DNA of 64,000 nt, from positions 195,014,174 through 195,078,173 of the forward strand of contig CAXKWD010000003.1 in the NCBI GenBank assembly GCA_964059195.1, read 5' to 3'. Position 1 is the first letter of the stretch. Each line of letters begins with the position of its first letter. The translations under genes and the position numbers were made by a program. The notes beneath the pieces are model-generated. The model searched no databases, was not told the DNA's origin, and saw only the letters and a program-made list of their open reading frames with translations. This document shows positions 56,583-64,000 of the stretch, piece after piece. This stretch comes from Ectobius pallidus (Eukaryota > Arthropoda > Insecta > Blattodea > Ectobiidae).

Positions 56583-57490
56583 CAGTGGTGCAGCCAGGAT
56601 TTTAATCTGGGGTTGCTAAAACTTAAAATGCATGCTAAAAAAATTTTAAAAAGATAATTTATTATAAGCTGGGTGCATAGGACTAATTTTTCAATTTTCT
56701 TTACAACCCATTCTTATTCAATGAAGTTACTATCCAATTGCAAACATCATTAACATTATTACTATCATTATCTTCATCATAATCAAATTGGATATCAACA
56801 CATATTTCCAAATCACCTGCTGTTTATAAAAAGTTTGGTATTCCATTTTTAACACATCACAATTCAAAGCACTTCATTCAACTTTTGAAATTATAGTTAT
56901 CGTACCATTAGGTCTAATCAGAACTGAACCTGCTCCCCCATAGTATTTTATTAAATGTTATCGTATAAAGCACTGTAAAAAGTGTTTAAAAAACAGCATT
57001 AAGACAATCTAGTCATTGAATGATGGATTGACGGAGAATATAGCACTGGCTGTTGTTACTGCAGTAATATACAGAACTAAACATACTACCGGTAAATTGT
57101 TTCAACTTCTGTGATGACTTGAAATTACTGCTATTATGGTACAGAAGATTTTAACATACTCTGCCAGTATGAATTCTGTAGCAAACATGGTGCAGTGGGA
57201 TTTGGACTTGATTCAGCAAATGTAAAGCGAGGCTGCAAACTAATGCATTTTAAATCAATATAGAATTTCTTTATGTACGGTGAAAATTAATTATTATTAT
57301 TAACCCAATTAACAATTTCAAACACTGTAAAACATTTTAAGTAGGCTAATCTTGCATTCTTATCAGTTATCACTAATTTAACTTAAGTGAAAGTGGTAAA
57401 CTAAAGAAAAAATAATTCTGATCTTGGGGGGGGGGGGGTGGGCTTTAGCCCCCTTAGTGCCCCCATCCCCCCCAATGGCTGCACCCCCAA
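56583..57490. mobile_element. Possible hAT-like MITE
   Basis: cagtggtgcagccaggattt on the left and, inverted, ...ggtgcagccattggggg on the right, with poly-G/poly-C inside the right end. Only ggtgcagcca is shared between ends and no duplication is clear, so the call is weak. Confidence 0.4.
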
Positions 57491-58446
57491 TAAAATCAGT
57501 TTCAGCACTCAAATAGGCCTAACTGTAGGCCTATCAAAGAGGCAAATTCATATTTTATTCCAAGGCGGTAAAAGTGTTACGTATGTTACACTTATTGTTT
57601 ACATATTTTTTTAAGGAAATAATTGTTCTTTTGGTGAAAATAATTTTGCAATCATTAGAACTCATGACTAATCTTACTTCCACAAGTTAACAAAGAAATC
57701 CACCAGCTCTTTGCAATTAAATAAAAACTTTTCGAAGTTTTTTGTTACGTATGTTACATTTAGGCCTATGACTATGACAACTTAATATGCATTTTAAAAT
57801 AAACTCATTGGATGGATTAAGATGAAATGCAGGTAACATATAGAGCAAAAGACGCTGTTAACAATGACCTGAGCAGAACTAGTCTCTGCTGGTTCTGGAC
57901 AAGCTGTCTAGCCAACTAAAAATTGTGTTCTTTAAAGATAACAGAGCAAGTTCAAAGAGAGCCAACTTTAACTCCTTATTTCTTAAAGTAATTCTTCATA
58001 TTGTGTTTTTGGTACTTTGTATAATAAAATATAGATCTTCAAGAAATGTTTGCTGCAAAAATTAACATTATACACCAAATAATAAAAACCACCCCTCATG
58101 TCCACTTTCTCATGGAATGGCCCAGTATTGGATTATCAGCACGTGACCGATTGCGTGAAAACAGAACATCGGCCAGCGCATGAAGATCCGTGTTTAGACA
58201 GCAGTTCCCAGCGCCATTTTAGGTTAATTTTGTCCCTACTTCTTCACGATTTTACTTATATTTAGGACCTTCGAACAAATGTATGGTGCTTATAAATGGA
58301 ATCTATAGGTTTTAAAGGATACCGGTAATAACTTATAACATAAAATTTGGTCGTTTTCCGTACTTTTAAAATGAAAATATCACTAATAGTAGAGAGCTGG
58401 ACCATCCCCGTTTTAGATTTTACTTCTGAATATTTACACTTCCTAT
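57491..58446. other. Intronic region
   Basis: Contains two of the TGTTACGTATGTTACA motifs and otherwise no recognisable element or exon. Confidence 0.45.
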
Positions 58447-59394
58447 TTACGATGGTGGATCGAAAAGTAACACACAATTTTTTTCTGCTTTGGTGTTGTG
58501 GTGGGAAGTTGAACTCTCACCAAGATGGAGTTTGAAATTTCTGCTACGGATGCTATTTTGTGAACTATGCAACAAAGATGGCGCACATGTTACTTATCGG
58601 GTCATTCCACACCAAATCAACCAATGGTCCAAACATCACGTCATCAGATTGTTAAGATTTTTTAATATGAGGTAGTATTAGCTGAGTAAGTACAAAATGT
58701 AGATTTTTACCTTTTTTGGACTTATAGTTGTAGAGATAAAATTTTTTGAAAAATTACATAGTGACAGTTTTTAGGAACGTTTTGATATATTAAAAAGCAT
58801 GTAACTCAAAAACGGTTGGTCCTAGAAAGCTCAAATTTGTACCATTATTTTTAGAATTACAAGGGCTTTAATTTGACATGTAACTTGACTGTATCACATC
58901 ACTGTATATTTCTTCCAAAAACTCAAAAAGTTTTTTTTATCAAAAACTTAAAATCGGAATTTTTAATTTTTATGAAAAAAATATATTTTATTCTAAACCT
59001 CTTTAGTAAGTTGTGTACAAATTTTCATGATGGCATTTTTCTGGTTTCATACTAAAATTAATTTTTATTTGAATGGACGCACATAGAAATTCTGGTCAAT
59101 TCATTCATTGTTATTCTATTAAAAATTAATCATACTGTTGTAATTAAACTTACTCTAATACTAATTTACTTTTTTTCATTAGGGCCTTTACCCTAAAAGT
59201 TTGTTTGAAAAAAGTTAGGTCTATATAATAGGATGATGATGGTCCATATGGTAAAATAACAACTGGAACTAACAGGCCTTACTGAATCAGTGACATGTTT
59301 CTTTCCTCCTGTTGAAAATTGATATCTTATCTATTTTATTAAAAGACAGTTAAACTTACTTTAAATCATGGAACAATTTTCATTACACTCTAAA

Positions 59395-61216
59395 TCAGTA
59401 GAGGTGGTTTTTCTTCTTTGCCACAACTTGTGTCGCTTTGGCCATCTCCTCCGCTGGAACTTGGTACATTCTACCTGTTGCTGTGGTTGGATTTAGTTTG
59501 CACAAAACATAGTTCATTGGCACTGCTAGGGTATCTGTTCTCTAGGATATGTGAATGATGGTGATGGTCCTTTTGGATGAAGAAAGGAAACATGAATTTT
59601 CTTTTCAACATCATCTTTTGAGTCAACATGCACCAACCACCACTCTTTGTCATAAGCACAAGCAACAAAACCCACAACATCTTCAAATGGAATGTCTTCA
59701 TCACCAGGGCTGATCTGTACTCTATGTGTTTCTGAATCATCAGAAAATGAGTATAAGTTACTTTGGTTTTTACCCTATTTAGGTCTAGAGGAATGAAGGC
59801 ATGAAATTTCTGGGTCCCCGAGATTGCCACAGCTTCTTCAAACCTTGATTTCAGAACTTTTTCTTCATCAGAATACTCTTCATTGGTTGTGTAGAAAAAT
59901 GTGATGGATGGTAAATGTTGACCACCCCACTGAAAAAGCTGAAAAGGTGTTAAAATTTGATTTTCTAATGGATTTTGGAGGCTGGCTTTGGCGGCAAGCC
60001 TTTTGACTGTACCCCCTACTCCATCACAAACTCCCTTTCCATGTGATGTAGTATAAAAATGCCACTCAGCTTCAAGTCCTTGTATTGCGCAGCTGAACCG
60101 TCTGAAAAATAGTACAGCTTTTTCAAGTTTGGTAGATAATTTCTTAGATATAGCATTAATTTTTTCTGGAAAGCATGAACAAGAACAGTATTGTGTGCTA
60201 GGCAATCTGATATAAATACAAAGCTCCAGTTAACTAGCTCTTGTTTTCCTGTTTCTTGATTTCTTTCCTTGAAATATATTACAAAAGAGTGCACAGTAGC
60301 CATAGAATTGTTCCAATGAAACCCTTGAGCCTCATCTTGTAGAACAAATGAATAATTTTCGGCAAAATCACAAATTACTGCAGCTTCATTTTCTTCCAAT
60401 GAGGATTTTGCTTCAGAGAAGAAAAATGATTGTTGTTTTGCAATAAAATCATGTTTTTTAAGATTACTCAATTGAACTCATCAACTGGTTTTTTAAATGT
60501 TTCGAAATTACACCTGTCTACAGCAATCCACTGTTTATATAAGTAATGTTGTCAATCATTTCCTCCTCGAAACACTCGGTTAAAGCTTCCTTAAAGTCCT
60601 CAATTGTGGGACAATAGTCACATTCATTTAGGAAGCATGCCTGTAATGGTGGATTGCACATAACTTTAGCCATACATTCCTTGTAACTCGTTAGAGGACT
60701 GTCAGATCCAGGCAGTGTTAGTTTATTTAATCTTCCTCCTGAAAACATGAGCTTCATATTCTGGTGTGCAGTGCACACACACACACACACACACACAGAT
60801 TGAGTGCCAGTGGCACCAGCAATAATGCAGTTCTTGGGCCTCAGTTTTGCAAACTTCGAAAAGCCAATTTTTAAATCAGGGAAATTTGATTTGAAAAGTT
60901 TGTAAATTTCATGCAAATTTCCCAAAATCAACCTTTTTTGAACATGGATTGGCTTTCCTTCGATGTCCTTACCCATGGAGACATAATCTTTTTTCCCAGA
61001 CATTTGCCTACTCACTTCATCATTATTATAAAATTCCTTTACCAAAACAGCTGTTTCGGGAGGTAGAGTTTTTCCAGGTTTTGGGTCAGGAGTCGATAGT
61101 ATCCCCTTTTCTTCAAGAAGTTCTTTTGCTTTCCTTGCCATATAGTTACTAATACCAAATTCACATTCCATTCTTGCACAAGACCAACGTTTAGGTAAAA
61201 AAATAAACAGGCCCAT
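59395..61216 (-). pseudogene. Transposase-like gene of the 3.5-kb element, frameshifted
   Basis: About 600 codons in at least four frame pieces. The N-terminal piece (60518-61216) has CEFGISNYMARKAKELL, PPETAVLVKEFYNNDEVSRQ, MSGKKDY, HVQKRLILGNLHEIYKLF and FSKFAKLRPKNCIIAG, followed by a Cys/His-rich region in which a (tg)n expansion has written CVCVCVCVC. The middle (60016-60471) has ICDFAENYSFV, HWNNSMATVH, FISDCLAHN and YYFSDGSAAQYK, with Asp residues in likely DDE positions. The next has WHFYTTSHGKGVCDGVGGTV then KRLAAKASLQ. The C-terminal end has GFVACAYDKEWWLVHVDS, Tudor/SH3-like. Frame breaks lie near 60545, 60475, 60095 and 59757. I know this architecture as uncharacterised multicopy proteins in arthropods and cnidarians. 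Confidence 0.7.
60778..60800. repeat. (CA)n microsatellite inside the transposase gene
   Basis: About eleven ca units. In the minus-strand frame they encode alternating Cys-Val and lengthen what is probably a short CVC motif before TAHQNMKL. Confidence 0.85.
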
Positions 61217-62099
61217 ATATAAAGTTATTTTGCCAGTTTTATTCTTAATTGAACAGTTATAATTAACGTTTCATATCATAAAATAATTAAATACGGTAGG
61301 CTAAAAGGCACTTATAAAAATGACACAATGACTGTAGTAAGAAAGAACTGCTGACTGAGGGGTTGCAAGTTTCAACAGGAGGAAAGAAACATGTCACTGA
61401 TTCAGTAACTCTTGTTAGTTCCAGTTGTTATTTTACCATATGGACCATCATCATCCTAGTATATAGACCTAACTTTTATCAAATAAACTTTTAGGGTATA
61501 GGCCCTAATGTAAAAAAAGTAAATTAGTATTAGAGTAAGCTTAATTACTACAGTATGATTAATTTTTAATAGAATAACAATGAATGAATTTACCAGAATT
61601 TCTATATGCCTCAATTCATATAAAAATTAATTTTAGTAAGAAACCAGAAAAATGCCATCATGAAAATTTGTACACAACTTATTAAAGAGGTTTGGAATAA
61701 AATATATTTTTTTCATAAAAATTAAAAATTCCGATTTTAAGTTTTTGATAAAAAAAATGTTTTGAGTTTTTGGAAGAAATATACAGTGATGTGATACAGT
61801 CAAGTTACATGTCAAATTAAAGCCCTTGTAATTCTAAAAAGAATGGTACAAATTTTAGCTTTCTTGGACAAACCGTTTTTGAGTTACATGCTTTTTAATA
61901 TCTCAAAACGTTCTTGAAAACTGTCATTCTGTAATTTTTCAAAAACGTATAACTCCAAAACGAAAGGTCGAAAAAAATTAAAACTTTGTACTTTTGGTCA
62001 TAGTGATGAACAGAACACAATCACTGAATATGAGCCATTTTGAAAACCTCAAGGTTAAAAATTATATTTTTATTGGTTGATTTGATATGGAATGACCCT

Positions 62100-62450
62100 A
62101 TCGTCCACTTGTGAAGAGCGAGGTGTAGTGCAATTTTTATGGGCTAAAGGGCACAGGGACATACATGGCATGTATGGGGACGACTGTATGAACCGTAGCA
62201 ATGTCTCCAGATGGTGTGCATTCTTCAAAGATGGCCATGATAACCTTTGTGATCCACATCGCTCCGGACTGCCGGCAACAATTGCAACCACACAGAATGT
62301 CACAGCCATTGTTTGGCCCCATGAAGAAATTCCTTGCCGGTAAATGCTTTGCATCAGATGCAGAAGTGAAAACAAATGGCAGATGGCTATACCTACTCCT
62401 GAACGGACTTCTTTGAACAGGGTATTTTGAAACTGTTATCATGATGGGAG
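62100..62450 (+). pseudogene. Mariner transposase remnant, internally deleted
   Basis: The frame from 62104 reads STCEERGVVQFLWAKGHRDI, then YGDDCMNRSNVSRWCAFFKD and DPHRSGLPAT: the two helix-turn-helix motifs and linker of a mariner/SETMAR-type transposase. At about 62310 it jumps, with a frame change, to FGPMKKFLAGKCFASDAEVK, the C-terminal end after the catalytic domain. The whole DDD/DDE core is deleted. Confidence 0.75.
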
Positions 62451-62640
62451 AAATGGGTTGAGAAACTTGGCGGCTGTGTAGAAAAATAGACAAAAGATGT
62501 CCCTTCCTGTGTGTTTGTGGAACGGATATCAGGAGATCCATTTCAAACCGCTCTAGCTCGGACACTAAAAGGTTCAGTGGCTGCAGCAATGTCTCCTTTG
62601 AAAGAGGGGAGATAACGGGACATGGCAGTGGCACCAACTC

Positions 62641-62989
62641 TCTCGTCCGACGTTGTGAGCTTGTGCTAGAATGTTGGAGACCTTACTTATTGACCAACCC
62701 TCTTAGATTGTGAAACTTCATACTTGTTTGCAACTTCTGTCTGCTTCAAACCATCATCCAAATCTTTAAACCCTGCTAATTTTGTTTCGAGACATTGATT
62801 TTTGTTGAGTGGAAGCCATATCTACTTTTTGCTTGCCCACTGAAAAATAACTTTAAAGACTGGTTTGCTGTTTAACATCGCCTAGCATACATCGCAGAAG
62901 GTTCAGTCACAAGGGGGTGGAAAGAGATAAGAAAGAGAGAGTGGAAAAAGATGGAACAATCAAAGTGACCTTGTACTCCACCCTCTACT
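62641..62989. other. Unassigned intronic spacer
   Basis: No gene seen; may include the mariner 3' end and the left part of the Tigger-like fragment. Confidence 0.35.
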
Positions 62990-63242
62990 GAGAATAAAAT
63001 TTCTCTCGCACCAACTCGGAAGGACACTAATCTGCTACCTGCTACTGTCTGCAGGGCTAAGTTGCTGGTCTAGAAGGGCAGTTTCACTTCAAAATAAAGT
63101 GTTCACGAAATATCTTAATCGCTATAATGAGGGACAAGTAACATTAGGCCTATGAAGATAGAAATTTGCTGGGACCATAGAAAAATATCGCTTAATGTGG
63201 GTTTATCATCATATCGGTCTTCGTTATATGGAGGTTCGACTG
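62990..63242. mobile_element. Tigger-like element, right-end fragment
   Basis: Matches 36265-36717: gcaccaactcggaaggacac, ttgctggtctagaagggcag, tgttcacgaaatatcttaat and the terminal ggaggttcgactg followed by TA. The left end is missing. Confidence 0.8.
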
Positions 63243-63244
63243 TA

Positions 63245-64000
63245 CTTGTAGTAGATAACCTGCAACTATAGGCCTATATAATTTCAGAATAATGTAAAAA
63301 TAATAATTAGGTCTCTAGGAGTTTGCTCTTGAATCGACTTCCCTTACTTGGTTTGTCAAAGATAATTTTTTTGAAGCCATTGACTCGTCCTCAGCTTATG
63401 CCTAATTCAAGCCCGAATGAGTGAAATCTCACTACAGAGATTGTGATAAGTTGTAACTCTTGCACCAAGTTAGCATGCAGACCAGGGCCATTTCTTCCAT
63501 TAAGCTGTAGTAAGCTGCATCCTAGAGTGGAAAATTTTGAAGAGCAGCAGTTTCGTATTTCCATGATCATGGGGGGATTTGGCATATGATGATTTGAATG
63601 ATATATATATACCTGACAGTAGGAAGCTTCCTTCTTGTTCACGCTGATGTTGCATTAATGATGCACCACACCAGACTAAGTTATAGATAGAGGGAAAAAA
63701 ACCATTTCCTTCTTCCTTATGTTAATACTGCATTATTTCATGATGCAACAACACTGGATGTCACCAGTCGTCCAATAGTGAATCGATACTGTGCATCTAA
63801 CAATAAGAAGTCAGCATTCCTCGCTAGGCGACAATAAGTTTTAAGCTTACGTCTGACGTGTCTGACTGTTAATTAAAAGTGCTCTCTTATTTTAAACTTT
63901 AAAGTGAAGTGAAATAATATCGGTGAAGATGCAGCAGCAATCAATATTAAACATTGTGGATCACATTGTGTGTTTTATTTTCTTATGTGAGCCATGTGCC
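63245..64000. other. Unassigned 3' end of the window
   Basis: Includes an 83-codon minus-strand frame (63391-63642) with no recognisable domain; its last part (VRFHSFGLELGIS) looks repeat-derived but I cannot name it. A (ta)n tract lies at 63602. No MutL exon seen. Confidence 0.4.

Larger units (their letters stand above)
58599..62098 (-). mobile_element. 3.5-kb DNA transposon with ~720-bp TIRs and a DDE-like gene
   Basis: The ends are gggtcattccacaccaaatc and its near complement, with 4-bp target duplications tatc (58595-58598 and 62099-62102). Inverted arms span 58599-59317 and 61370-62098, about 720 bp each, and stay clearly alike throughout. A single decayed gene fills the interior on the minus strand. 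A 4-bp duplication with GGG termini does not fit hAT, mariner or piggyBac; I cannot name the superfamily, though Sola-type elements are among those with 4-bp duplications. Confidence 0.85.
58447..62640 (+). mobile_element. Mariner-like element split by a 3.5-kb transposon
   Basis: The left part (58447-58598) has a mariner-like start, tacgatggtggatcgaaaag, and a leader. The right part (62099-about 62640) holds the transposase remnant. Removing the insertion joins them at a single tatc. The right terminus is not identified. Confidence 0.65.

Noticed and set aside
55321..57758. CRISPR-like array from the repeated 16-mer
   Set aside because: Spacing is irregular (6 bp to nearly 2 kb) and the setting is a eukaryotic intron.

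Overview
The window is AT-rich, repeat-dominated animal nuclear DNA, almost certainly from an arthropod and most likely an insect with a large genome. Non-LTR retrotransposons of several clades, a Penelope-like element, mariner, pogo/Tigger-like, hAT, Helitron-like and tRNA-derived SINE insertions are nested in one another. No bacterial operon, rRNA gene, functional tRNA gene or CRISPR array is visible. A cockroach- or termite-like genome is a guess from the repeat mix only.

Positions 1-29,218 form a degenerate tandem array of two alternating non-coding modules, here called A (about 2.1 kb) and B (about 1.3 kb). Later insertions break the modules, and the uninterrupted copies act as empty sites, so several insertions can be delimited to the base: hAT-type elements with 8-bp duplications (11432-11915 and 15478-15774), a long-TIR element with a 2-bp duplication (13206-14902) and an RTE-like LINE with a 10-bp duplication (26947-28997). 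A 2.9-kb stretch (about 5574-8464) recurs nearly unchanged 18,044 bp downstream, including the same LINE insertion with the same in-frame stop and the same frameshift. The A3 to B4 interval holds a CR1-like LINE on the minus strand with an intact SGNH-esterase ORF1 and an internally deleted ORF2, and a 218-bp near-perfect palindrome flanked by 13-bp direct repeats.

Positions 29,219-48,800 are a graveyard: PIF/Harbinger, Helitron-like, Tigger-like, BEL/Pao, RTE/CR1 and hAT fragments plus two foldback structures. Positions 48,821-51,586 hold at least three DNA transposons nested like Russian dolls.

The only host gene I can support starts at 52,156: the first two coding exons of a MutL-family mismatch-repair protein (PMS1-like), with GHL-ATPase motifs and good splice sites. 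I find no third exon, so its second intron appears to run more than 11 kb to the window end and to contain everything downstream: a 2.0-kb inverted-repeat element with a tRNA-like sequence in each arm, a SINE with 14-bp duplications, a dispersed 16-bp motif, and a 3.5-kb transposon with about 720-bp terminal inverted repeats and a decayed DDE-like gene inserted inside a deleted mariner.

The most interesting signal is a set of three hammerhead-ribozyme-like motifs (9834-9863, 36936-36969, 17965-17999 and its mirror image). The first lies in the 3' region of a Penelope-like element, and the third makes the palindrome look like a retrozyme-like or PLE-derived inverted dimer.
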